Source: Magnaporthiopsis rhizophila (taxonomy: Eukaryota > Ascomycota > Sordariomycetes > Magnaporthales > Magnaporthaceae). From it: 64,000 nt of DNA. The notes beneath the pieces were generated by a model. It saw nothing but the letters and a program-made list of their open reading frames with translations, ran no database searches and was not told where the DNA came from. Within the stretch, counting starts at the first letter, position 1, and the number at the start of each line of letters is the position of its first letter. The position numbers and the translations under genes are program-made. The stretch is taken from positions 124,001 through 188,000 of the forward strand of contig PYSS01000077.1 of assembly GCA_003049465.1 (NCBI GenBank). The letters are read 5' to 3'. Positions 55,185 to 64,000 of the stretch are shown here, piece after piece.

Positions 55185-56408
55185 ATGGTTCGCTACGCAA
55201 TCGCCAGTGTTGTCGTCTTCGGACTGGCCGTTGCGGTCATCGCCCAGGTTCCCGTTTGGGGGCGGTGTGGAGGCAATGGGTGGACTGCTGGTTACCGTAA
55301 GGAGAGACAGACAGACGGACATGACACAGTGGAGGCGACGTACGTCTGACATGACTTCTTTTTTTTGTTTCCAGACGAATGCCTCCCAGGCACATCCACC
55401 ACCCCGAAACTAGGCCCAGCAACGCCAAAGTATTTTATCACCCTGTAAGGCCAGCTCCTCGTCCTCCTCGTGCGAACGATCGCAGTAAACAAAAAATTGC
55501 ACCGTCCGTCTGTCTAAAAATCACAACAACAGCGGCGACTCCTACACCCAAAGCGGTTTCAACATCAGCCTGGCCAAGCCGAGCCCCCAAAACCCGCTGG
55601 GAAACCCGCCCGTGCCCGGCTGGACGTCGAGCGGCGGGCTCAACTGGGCCGGGTTCCTGGTGACGCAGCTCAACGCGTCCGTCGTCTACTCGTACAACCT
55701 GGCGTCTGGCGGCGCCACGACCGACCGTGCTCTCGTGGCGCCCTCCATGTCGACCGCTCTGGACCTCGTCGACCAGATCGCCTTCTTCAAGGACACCGTG
55801 GGGAGGCGGCCGGCCTGGGCCCCCTGGACGGCCGAGGACGCGCTCGTAGGCGTGTGGATGGGCGTCAACGACGTCGGCATCGCCTTCAACGAGCCCGAAG
55901 ACCGGGTGCCGCCGCTGCTGGGCAAGGTTGTGGGCAGCTATTTCAATCAGCTGCAGATTCTGCACGACGCTGGTTTGAGGAATTTTGTTCTCCTTGGGGT
56001 GCCGCGTGAGTTTTTGTTTGCGTCCTACCATATTTTTCCCCCGCCGTGCGCTAAACGGCAGACGACATAGCCACTCAAAAAACGCCCTTCCAGCTCGCCA
56101 ACAACCCCAAAGCCAGGGCGGCGCTGGCCGAGGCGGGCAGATTATACAGCGACCTCGTCGTCCGCGGCCTCGCCTCCTTCAAGGCCGCCAACGCGGACCT
56201 GGGCGTCGCCGTCTTCATCGACACCATCGCGCCCTTCAACGAGGCCCTCGACCACCCGACGGCCTACGGCGCCCCGAACGCGACCTGCGTCAACGACAAC
56301 GGCTTCAGCTGTCTCTGGTACGACACTTACCACCCGGCCACACAGATCCACGGGCTTGTTGCGCTGGCGGTTGCGAAGGCGGCTGGCCGGCCTTGGTTCG
56401 CCTTGTGA
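55185..56408 (+). CDS. Secreted SGNH/GDSL acetylesterase (CE16-like) with half a CBM1
   Basis: Four exons, 55185-55296, 55375-55444, 55533-56005 and 56062-56408, with introns of 78, 88 and 56 nt (GTAAGG, GTAAGG and GTGAGT donors), give 333 residues. After a signal peptide (1 to about 20) comes QVPVWGRCGGNGWTAGYHEC, the first half of a fungal cellulose-binding CBM1. The second half (YYxQC) is missing and a short Pro/Thr linker follows. The esterase has ITLGDSYTQSG (Ser64), the GVND block with Asn173, and the C-terminal pair Asp306/His309 in YDTYHP. CE16 enzymes remove acetyl groups from xylo- or other oligosaccharides. ATG 55185 was chosen over upstream starts because it begins the signal peptide. 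Confidence 0.86.
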
Positions 56409-56445
56409 TGTGCCCCTCTCGGCAGGAGATGATATCATACAATAT

Positions 56446-57099
56446 CTACTGGTACCTCTTTAAAAACCAGAATGGCCAGTCCAAAATAGGTTGATCAACA
56501 AAAGCTCTCAACAAGTCCCCCAGCGTCACCCACCTCTTGCGCTGCTGCTGCTGCTTCGCCATCATCCGCTCCCGATATCGCTGGACCGGGTGCTTGTAGC
56601 ATGCTTTTCCGGTCCGGTAGTTGACCCAGTACGGGCGCGGGCACAACAGGCACGGCCTCGGTCGTAGTCTCCACCACCCAGGGCGGGATCTCCCCTTGCT
56701 CCAGGTACAGAGCTTCTCTGTGCCGTATCGATCTCCTGCACCGTCCACTTCGCCGCGACCTGTTGGTCCACGACGAGAGAGTGGGTCCGGGACACGGACG
56801 CTATTTTACCCTTGGTGTCGAACGTGACGTAGTAGAGCTGCCCGCCGAACGTGGGCCGGGCGCGCTTGCACCACGGCGGCACCGGCACGTCGTCGCCGTC
56901 GAGGCTCTCGACGTAGGGCGGCGGCGTCTCGGATGGATAAGTGCCCAGGAATCCGTGCTGCTGCAGGTCCCGCGTCGTGAACGGGTCCATGAAGGTGAGG
57001 CTGGCGTCGTCCGTGTTGAAGTGGCGCTGGTAGCAAGCGCGGCCATGGAGGGTGGTAGTCGTTGGGTTCGACCAGGTCTGACTCTAGGGGCTCTGGCAT
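56446..57099 (-). pseudogene. WW-repeat protein gene, frameshifted
   Basis: Three WW-like repeats can be read on the minus strand, but in different frames. The first is HGRACYQRHFNTDDASLTFM (near 57045-56988). The second is PPWCKRARPTFGGQLYYVTF in the same frame. The third, with IPPWVVE and then YWVNYRTGKACYKHP, is split by two frame changes (near 56720 and 56635). The ATG at 57099 is also out of frame with the first repeat. No introns explain these shifts. Pieces align with the WW gene at 58199-58873 (PPWV(V/I)E, V(N/D)YRT), so the two are paralogs. The gene is presumably dead, or the sequence has indel errors. Confidence 0.68.
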
Positions 57100-57340
57100 G
57101 GGTTCTATGGGGAGGGCAAGAATGGTTTGGTGTAGACGATGGTATGCGAGGGGCGGAACCGAGCGGGGCCGACTGGAAGGGGATGGACTACGGAAGGGCC
57201 GAGGGAGTTGGAGGACCGTGGTTCTTTTATGGGCTAAGTAAAAAGGTCTGGCATAGTTTTACCGACGCATGCAGGCTGGTCGAACAAGGCTATTACATGT
57301 GGACATCGCTGTACGTGTGTCACTCTACCTGAGCCTAACT

Positions 57341-57657
57341 TGTCGGAATAATATTCCGCCTCTTTTCCGGCGCATGCAAAGGGAAAGGGACCTGATTGCA
57401 GGGCTTGGGCCTGTGGCACAGCCTGTGGCTTGTGCCCGTGGCTCGGCCCTAGGGCCAAGCCCCAGGGCACGGCCCCCAACCCCTGTATATAAACGCTACC
57501 TCTGGCACCCCCTTGGGGCCAGAGGTTCTTCTTCCTTATGCGTAACACAAACGCATAGTGCACAATAATAGGACTTTCCCAGATCATAGAGATCGTTGTT
57601 CACCACTTTTGGAGCGCTCCGAGCCGACTAAACAGGAGTAACCCACTCCTACCAACA
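57341..57657 (+). mobile_element. Solo LTR, 317 bp, with TAACT target duplication
   Basis: The sequence starts TGTCGGAATAATATTCCGCC and ends CCTACCAACA (TG...CA), flanked by TAACT at 57336-57340 and 57658-57662. It contains a TATA box (TGTATATAAACG, about 57485) and a downstream AATAATAGG region, as an LTR promoter and leader would. No internal retroelement is present, so it is a solo LTR left by recombination. It is not AT-shifted, hence younger or spared by RIP. It is unrelated to the Gypsy LTRs at 6196. The strand is set by the TATA box. Confidence 0.9.
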
Positions 57658-57662
57658 TAACT

Positions 57663-58198
57663 AGTGGACGCCCGGCAAATTTTAACCTTCTATAGTGCTT
57701 AACGAAAGGCCTGGCCATGCGTGACCTTGTGTTCGAGATGGAACTCGCTTGGGAATACACGCAGCTTCCGCACTCCCCGCCTACTATTACCGAGTTGGTC
57801 GTGCGTCGGCCTCGCACGTGTCCTTGATTAGAACTATTAACAGTTGCTCGACAATAAACTGAAACCTTTTCCAAAACGACAGTCCCAAGTCAGTCCCTGC
57901 CGAGTTGCTCCCCACGTGATGGCCAGACGAGCCTACCCGTAAATCTTAGCCATGAGATGGCCTGGCATGATAAAGACAGTCAGGACTCTCCTGCATCCCT
58001 CGGATAGCTCTTGGTGTTGCCTCGCGGCCCATGGGGCTCTCGGACCCTCCTCCTGTCACCCATTTCACATCTCCGCGCCCATGCGCCCCGTCGTTCACAG
58101 TTCCCCCTAGTAGAATAGGCTCCACGGGTTAGCCACGCCCACACTGTTCAGGGTCCGGGAGCGCCTACCTTTCTGCAGCTCGGGATTCACCACTCGGT
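57663..58198. other. Intergenic stretch between solo LTR and second WW gene
   Basis: No coding frame is supported. It contains the 3' side of the WW gene at 58199 and sequence of normal composition. Confidence 0.4.
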
Positions 58199-58873
58199 CT
58201 AGGAGACCACACACGAGTCGTCCTTCTCCCTTTGCCGCCTCCGGGCCTCTTCCCTTTGCGGCTTCCGGGCTGCTATGATGCCAACGATACTATCAGTGCG
58301 GTAGTCGACAAGGTACCGCTCCCACTCCCACAGTCGTCTGACCTGGGGCACCGCCTTCTCTTCTATAACCCACGGAGGTAGGTGCCCCTTCCTAGCCCAG
58401 TAAGCCTCCTCTCGGGCGAGCGCCGCCTGGAGCGCGTCGTTTCTGATCTTGGCGTAGGGGCTCTCGGTCTGTGCCCTCTGCTCATCTTCGTTCCAGTAGT
58501 AGACGCGACCGTCGGGGTCCTTGAGGGGCACCCAGGGCGGGAAGACGTTGTGGGGATTGGCGTATGGGTGCTCGAACTACGTCGTGCCGTCGTCGTTGTT
58601 GGTGTAGCCGATCATCCCGTCGGCCTGGACGCGTATCCAGGGCGCGGGCACCTCGACGCTCCAGTCGTTGAGCGCCTCCAAGACGGCAGGCACGGTGCGT
58701 TTCTTCCCGGGACAGTCCACGATGCCGAGCTCCTGCAGGGCCTGGTACTTGCCGGGGTGCCGCCACGACTCGGCCCCCGTGTCGAGGTTCACGTAATACT
58801 TGCAGCCCTGTTCGTCCAGCCACTCCTTGTAGCCTTTTGGGACTTCGATGTGATCAAGGTTGAGATTCAGCAT
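58199..58873 (-). pseudogene. WW-repeat protein gene with one in-frame stop
   Basis: The frame from ATG 58873 to the TGA/TAG-side end at 58199 spans 225 codons and is open except for one TAG at 58577-58579. Four WW-like repeats are seen: VPKGYKEWLDEQGCKYYVNL (11-30, then WRHP), PWIRVQADGMIGYTNNDDGT (ending at the stop, then FEHP), PPWVPLKDPDGRVYYWNED, and PPWVIEE...YLVDYRT. The C-terminus is a charged helix. The stop sits inside the second repeat, where a Gln codon (CAG) would be normal, so one C to T change explains it. A truncated 98-residue product, readthrough or a sequencing error are alternatives. It is a paralog of the gene at 56446-57099, in the same orientation. Confidence 0.75.
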
Positions 58874-59236
58874 GACTGTTGGCGGGGAAGGTGGGATGGA
58901 GAGCTTTAGGGATAGGGAGTCGATAGGTGGCGAAGATGGTGTTTCGACGGGACGTAGAAGATAAGTGACTCTGCAGATTATGGCTTTAGCTGAGCGCCGC
59001 CTCTACTAGCCAAGTTATATGGTGAAGATCTAGCTTTTCAAGGACTCCAGATGAGAGGTCCTTGCGAACCACGGCCGTATCAATGGCGTACATGAACAGG
59101 TCGTGCGAGCCAGCATTTAACCCGTCTTCCCGAGATCACAGGACGTTGCGAGAATGCCAGCAGCCCCGTCACCACGGTCGTGGAACCACCTGCACAACGC
59201 AAACTTCCCACGTCCCCCACCCATGTCCACCGACTA
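58874..59236. other. Intergenic stretch before MFS gene
   Basis: These 363 bp lie between the start of the WW gene and the 3' end of the MFS gene. Nothing is recognised. Confidence 0.4.
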
Positions 59237-61000
59237 TCAATACACATACACAAAGTTTGGATTCTCCCTGTCCGTTAAGTCGGTGAATGCCGTCGCGCTC
59301 TCCTCACCGACGAGCGAGACCCCGCCGTCCCGTAACTTCTGGCGCTCTCGCTCCTTCTTTTTGTTCTCCCAGATAAAGGCATACCGGAACACAAAAAACA
59401 GAGCCAGCTCCACACAGTTGGCCACCAGCAGCGATCCTATTCCCAGCGGGTACTTGGGCGCCTGTTCCGACCTGTAGAAAAACGGGCTGATGATGTTGCC
59501 GACGCAGGCGCCGAACCAGATCATGCCAGATACAATCATCTTCTTGGACTGGCCGCCCGTGTTGGACGTGATGAGAGACAGCGAGATGACGAATGAGGCC
59601 TGGTAGGACCCGGTCAGGTAGCTGCAGCAAAAAAGTTGGGCCGTGTTTGCGTCAGACAAAAAAAAAAAAAACATCCTTTCCGGGTTACGCGATACACAGC
59701 AAGGCAGCAGGGACACGTGGAGGCTCACAAGCAAATCAGGCGACCGACGTAGGCGTCAGGCGGCGCCAGCAGGAAGCCCAGGGCGCCGCCAATGGTCGGT
59801 ACCATGAACATGGCGCAGACGAGAGTGCGGCAGTTGTCGGGCATGAACCGGTTGGCTAGAGCTCCCAAACCGATCCAGATGACCACGAGCGCGCCCTGCG
59901 GGATGCCGAGCAGCGCCGTCTCAAAGGTGTCGAAGCCGAGCCCCTGAATCACCAACGTCGAAAAGTTGGAGATGCCACCGTTGGGGATGTTGGCGACGAA
60001 ACCGAGCAGCGTAAACAGCCACGTCTTGTAGTCGACGTAGGCCTCGCGCACCTGCGGCCAGCTGATGCGGCGCTGCTCGACGCCCGTCTGGTTGCGGCGC
60101 ATGCGCGCGACCATGATGAGGCGCTCGTCGCGCGAGAAGCCCCAGATGCTGCGCGGCGAGTTGGGCAGCAGCAGGGCCAGCGCGACGGCCCAGGCGGCGC
60201 AAAAGGCGCCCACAACCAGGAACTCGTAGCGCCACGACGCGAGCGCGCCTTTAATGTGGCCGATGCCGTATCCGATCAGGCCGCCGCCGGCCACGCCGAT
60301 CCCATTCCAAGCGTACCAGGCCGAGATGCGCGACGGCTGCTCTGCCCGCGTGTAGTACATGGACGTGATCAGCATGAAAGCCGGGTCCGCGATGGCCTCG
60401 AAGGCGCCCGAGAGCACGCGCAGCGCCAGCAGACCGGCAAAGTTGTGCGCCGCCGCCTGCGACATGAGCAGGGCGCCCCACATGAAGATGTTGAAGGCCA
60501 GGTAGTAGGCGGGCGGGCAGCGCTGCATGATCAGGTTCGACGGGATGGCCCAGACGAGCCAGCCGAAGTAGAAGCTGCTGGACAGCCATGCGTACTCGTC
60601 GCCCTTGAGCGCCAGGCCGTCTTTGAGACCGAAGATGGCGGCGTACGAGAGCGTCGTCTTGTCGACATACTGTGGCGGGGTGTTGGAGCAGTCGGAGGGG
60701 CGTCAGCACGAGTTCTTCTGTAAGCATCTAGGAGGACCGTACGTAGAAGAAGTAGCAGATGCCGAGCAGCGGAAGCAGCCGCGTGTCCAGCTTGCGCACC
60801 AGGCGCTTTTCCTCGCCCGCGTCGATGGACTCGTCGTTTGGGTACCGCGCCAGAGCCTCCATGTACAGCTCGGGGTGCTCCTGGTTGACGTGTCCCACGG
60901 CCACTGGGGGCTTGGCCGTGGGGTCCTGGTGCTCGGTTTGCCGCACCACCCCGCCCTGGCCTGCCTCGGAGCCGGTATCGCTCTTGCTGCTCCGATCCAT
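59237..61000 (-). CDS. MFS transporter, anion:cation symporter (allantoate permease-like)
   Basis: Three exons, 60743-61000, 59729-60669 and 59237-59621, with introns of 73 nt (GTACGG...ACAG) and 107 nt (GTGAGC...TGCAG), give 527 residues. It is a 12-helix plasma-membrane carrier with a hydrophilic N-terminus (1-75). The family pattern appears as LLGICYFFYYVDKTTLSYA at the first helix, then WAIPSNLIMQRCP, RVLSGAFEAIADPAFMLITS, WYAWNGIG and LLPNSPRSIWGFSRDER before the central loop. ICFYLTGSYQASF spans the second splice site. The C-terminus ends in a charged cytosolic tail. Members of this group (Dal5-like) carry allantoate, nicotinate, biotin precursors, small peptides and other organic anions. 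The substrate here is not predictable. Confidence 0.92.
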
Positions 61001-61299
61001 TTCGTCCCCGTCTGGAGAGAGTGAGCAGTTAAGACGTGCGACTTCTCCGAGAGGCAGCTGGATTGCCCTGGACGGGAAGTCTGGAAAGTTGCTTGGGCCT
61101 TGGTCGACAGCAGTAAACCCACTACGCAGGGAAAATCAGGCGCGGGGCACCCAAATTTTCGGGGATTTGACCGAATGGCCCAGTTCGAGCGATACATTAC
61201 CGACTTTCCCACATATTTGGTGTTAACGTTGCAGCCGCTCGATGCCCAGTCCAGAAAATCTGATATGGAGAGCGGCTGGCGGCGACGAACACGAAGGTT

Positions 61300-62667
61300 T
61301 TATTTTATTTTCATCCACGCGTAGTCAAATACCCACGTTCCAAATCGCCGGCCACCATCACCTGACGCAGTGAGTATGCATGATGGAAACTGCTGAATGG
61401 CATTCGCGTTTGTTGCTGACAAATGCCCATGCTTGTTTTGCTGACCCTCCTCCAAAGTCTGACATGGGATCCTATTCTTCGCCCGACTGATTGTGACGTT
61501 GTAGAATCGACCACGGGGGCTAGCGCTGAGCCAGTATCTGATTCTGAAGGTGCCCACCCGAGGGATGCTGGCCCAGTGTGACCACTCTGACGCCGTGATT
61601 GTTACTTCGCAGCGAAGGGCTCGAACTGGGTACATGTTTCCTTCCAACCCTCCTTCATGTGGAGAATGGTGGGAAAGAGCGGCCTCGGCGGCCTCGCTTC
61701 GGTGATGCCGCATGGGGCTCGATTGGCGTTGAGGAATAAGCTGTGAGGTTGCCACCGCGCTTGTAGACAAATGCTCATTACGAGTCTCAAGACGGGAGAT
61801 GTGCGCGTCGATTTGACAACTGGCCTGGCCAAGGATGGCACGGAATTCACGCATTTCGGCAGTCTTCCTTATCTCATTCCTGGCCTCGTACTCGGCTAGC
61901 TCGTTCTCCAGGATGGGTCGAATAAGTACTTCCAGGGCCTGGCGAGTTGTATGTCCCGCATCTCGACCTGATGCTTGTATTTCCATGGCCATGCTTGCGA
62001 AGCCGTCGCCGAGACTCTGTTGGTACAGCTGTCCTTGCTGTTCAATCCTGGACTGCAAGTCGCAAAGCTTGGCGCTGAAAGAATTCTGGACTTGCAGGAG
62101 CTGCGCAGACTTCCTCCTCTATGACGGGGTGTTGTCAGCTCGTGTGTCGATGATGCTAGCGGCGTCTAATTAGCACTTACATTTCCATGGCGTGGAGCAG
62201 GATCAACAGGCTGGTCTTGTGGCTCTCGAGTTGGAGCAGTGTCCTCTCGATTTCCGGCTTTTTGAGAACCCATCTTAGTCTGCCCGTTGGTTTGGATGGA
62301 TCCTTGCCGGCAGTAATATTCTCAATCGATGAAAGCTCGTCGCTGATGCTCGTGAGATGCCTACCCAAAGTCGATGTTTCGTCTTGGTTCAACGTGGTGT
62401 CAGTGTGAGGGCCGAGCACAGCCTTTCGCAGCAGGCGGAGTGCATCGTAGACATCGCGAAGGACTGTAGAAGGCGTTACGTGCCAATGGGCTGGCGTAAC
62501 CGCCGGACGCGGGAGATGTTGGGAGCGAGCGTACCTATGAAGTGGCGCGAGAACTCTGATTGCGCTTGGTGGAGGGCCGAGAAGAAGGCAATGAGGCCCA
62601 GGCTTGTGCGGAGGCCGACGTCAGCCACCTGCAGGATGCTTGCGGCCAGCCCGAGGGCCTCTGCCAT
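61300..62667 (-). CDS. PigL_N-like fungal STAND N-terminal domain protein
   Basis: Three exons, 62535-62667, 62181-62463 and 61300-62116, with introns of 71 and 64 nt (GTACGC...ACAG; GTAAGT...AGAG), give 410 residues. The start at 62667 opens MAEALGLAASILQVADVGLR, the amphipathic helical start shared by many fungal NLR/STAND proteins and by the azaphilone cluster protein L N-terminal domain. LRDVYDALRLLRKAV and GRLRWVLKKPEIERTLLQLE (a typical 'RLKWPFKEKE' position) follow. The C-terminal half is helical and then Ser/His-rich. There is no NACHT, NB-ARC or ankyrin region. The last acceptor has an equally good neighbour 3 bp away. The role is likely self/non-self or signalling, by family only. 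Confidence 0.78.
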
Positions 62668-62954
62668 GGTGAAGCATTTGGATGGGTAGCGGCCTGTTTG
62701 GTGGTGGTCTGCGATTGAAAGAAAGCTTCCCGCGTCGCTTTGTGGAGAGGAGTGGCAGGAAACAAAAAGACAAGGAAGGAGCAAGAGACAAAGGCATCAC
62801 TCTAGGCGTCCCTGCTTGGCGGGCAGGCTGCCTTGCGAATCAGCCGGGAGAAAGTAAGGCGACCATTGATTTGCGTCAGTGCTGGTGGTCCAATACGACT
62901 ACAGCATAACCAGGCACCAACCCGCTGCGCCCCGCGCCTAGTCCTCGCTCCTCT

Positions 62955-64000
62955 TTATATCAGATCCGCAGGCGACCGGTACACCCTCCTGCCCCGCACG
63001 GCGTAGTGAAAAACGGCAAAAGCCACGATTGCGGCGAACATGATAGGGCTCAGATTCTGGATCAGGCCGCCGGCGGGGTCGGACGGGAAGAAGCCAAAGA
63101 CCCAGATGACGAGCAGGAAGGAGAGGGCCCCGACGTTGACGGCGAGGCCGGCGCGGCCGAGCGACCAGCGGCGCGCGGGGAGGCGAGGTCCGCGCAGGCG
63201 ACGGTGGATCAGACACGCGAGCGGCAGCACGTAGGTGGCCAGCGTCGCGCACATGGCCAGCGACGAGATAGCGCGGAAGGCCTCGTCCGACACGGTGTTG
63301 ATGGTCGCGATGACGACGGCCAGGACCGTGCAGAGCATCACCGAGTTCAGGGGCACGTTCCAGCCTGGCTTGACCTGTTTTTGTTTGTTCTTTTCAGTCG
63401 TCTGTCGGGCCTGCCTGTCTCCTGCTCTGGGGCTCGGGTGGAAGGGGAGGTTTTACAAACGTACGTGGGCAATCCAGGCCGAGCAGGGAAGGCCGCGGTC
63501 GCGGGCAAAGGCCCAAGTCAGGCGCGACATGGCGGCAAGCGTGGCGATGGCGGCCGATGTCAGGCAGACGGCGATCATGGCGACCATGGCGGCGGTGGCG
63601 GCGGCGCTCTGCGTCACGTTCTGGAAGACCTGGATGTAGGCGACGCCGGTCGGGCTCTGGAGCACATCCTCGAGGTCGCCGATGCAGAAGCAGAGGCTGA
63701 CGACGAGCACCCAGGCCTGGGCTGCGTTGATGATGTAGGCCCACATCATGGCCCGCGGCACCATGACGGCGGCCTCGCGCACCTCCTCGGCCATGTGCAC
63801 GGGCGCGTCGGCCCCGAACAGGTTATACGCCGGCACCGTCAGCCCGATCATGAAGGACAGCCCCCAACTGCTCCAGCCGCCGAGGTTCATGAACTCTGTG
63901 AAGACGCGGGCCGGGTCGGTGCGCGGGGCCAGTGTCCACAGCGGCACCAGCACGACGAAGAAGCCGAGGATGTGCATGATGAGCACCACCCCCTCGACCA
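62955..64000 (-). CDS. Amino acid/choline/GABA permease (APC superfamily), 3' part
   Basis: The gene runs off the right edge; only its C-terminal half is present. The exon 63465-64000 and the last exon 62955-63374 are joined across a 90-nt intron (GTACGT...ACAG). The visible 318 residues cover about seven or eight membrane helices. They include GLSFMIGLTVPAYNLFGADA, then HMAEEVREAAVMVPRAMMWA, the APC consensus loop also found in Uga4, Hnm1 and Bio5-like carriers. RLTWAFARDRGLP and NVPLNSVMLC, also typical, follow. It probably imports an amino acid, GABA, choline or a related amine at the plasma membrane. The short C-terminal tail ends YRSPADLI. The 5' half and start are outside. Confidence 0.9.

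Noticed and set aside
55080..55349. Upstream start for the CE16-like gene at about 55080
   Set aside because: It opens at a GTG and adds a polar leader before a clear signal peptide that begins at the ATG 55185.

Overview
The window comes from a filamentous ascomycete, most likely a Sordariomycete (inference). The reasons are short spliceosomal introns (56-107 nt) with GT...AG ends and CTAAC/CTGAC-like branch points, GC-rich coding sequence, secreted enzyme families typical of Pezizomycotina, and AT-rich blocks of transposons degraded by C:G to T:A transitions, the usual mark of repeat-induced point mutation (RIP).

Layout. (1) 1-21.86 kb is AT-rich and holds no working gene. It is a stack of nested, mutated transposons. 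Four Ty3/Gypsy chromovirus copies are visible. One (6196-13410) is structurally complete, with two 481-bp LTRs and a perfect CTGAA target duplication. It sits inside an older minus-strand copy, which two further copies also interrupt. A Fot1/pogo-like element and a Tc1/mariner element follow. (2) At 21.86-22.15 kb the 5' end of a UbiA-type prenyltransferase gene is cut off at the repeat edge. (3) 24.5-34.5 kb is GC-rich: a sedolisin and a pepsin-like protease in divergent orientation, a P-loop GTPase-like protein and a GMC flavo-oxidoreductase. A 37-base assembly gap lies at 32295. (4) 34.66-37.66 kb is a second repeat block: a Fot1-like element with an 834-bp MITE nested in it, then a second copy, in inverted orientation, of the dispersed repeat found at 20.2-21.9 kb. 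(5) 38.4-64 kb is gene-bearing: a small secreted cysteine protein, a degenerate G-alpha-like protein, a bilirubin-oxidase-type multicopper oxidase, a long gene-free stretch (42.8-47.4 kb), a secreted protein of unknown function, a GH29 alpha-L-fucosidase, a GH39-like glycoside hydrolase, a CE16-like SGNH acetylesterase with a half CBM1, two broken WW-repeat genes around a solo LTR, an MFS permease of the allantoate permease type, a PigL_N-like STAND N-terminal protein, and the 3' part of an amino acid/choline permease.

How the genes fit together. Eight or nine of the intact products are predicted to be secreted: two proteases, GH29, GH39, an acetylesterase, an MCO, a small cysteine protein and an unknown. 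Two permeases lie beside them. This reads as a region for breakdown of external polymers and uptake of products, not as a biosynthetic cluster. The UbiA fragment is the only trace of secondary metabolism. I found no clearly new system. The best leads are the nested-element chronology, the MITE/Fot1 pair, the pair of WW genes that are both broken, and the G-alpha-like protein that has lost its GTPase motifs. All percentages, database matches and expression data remain unchecked.
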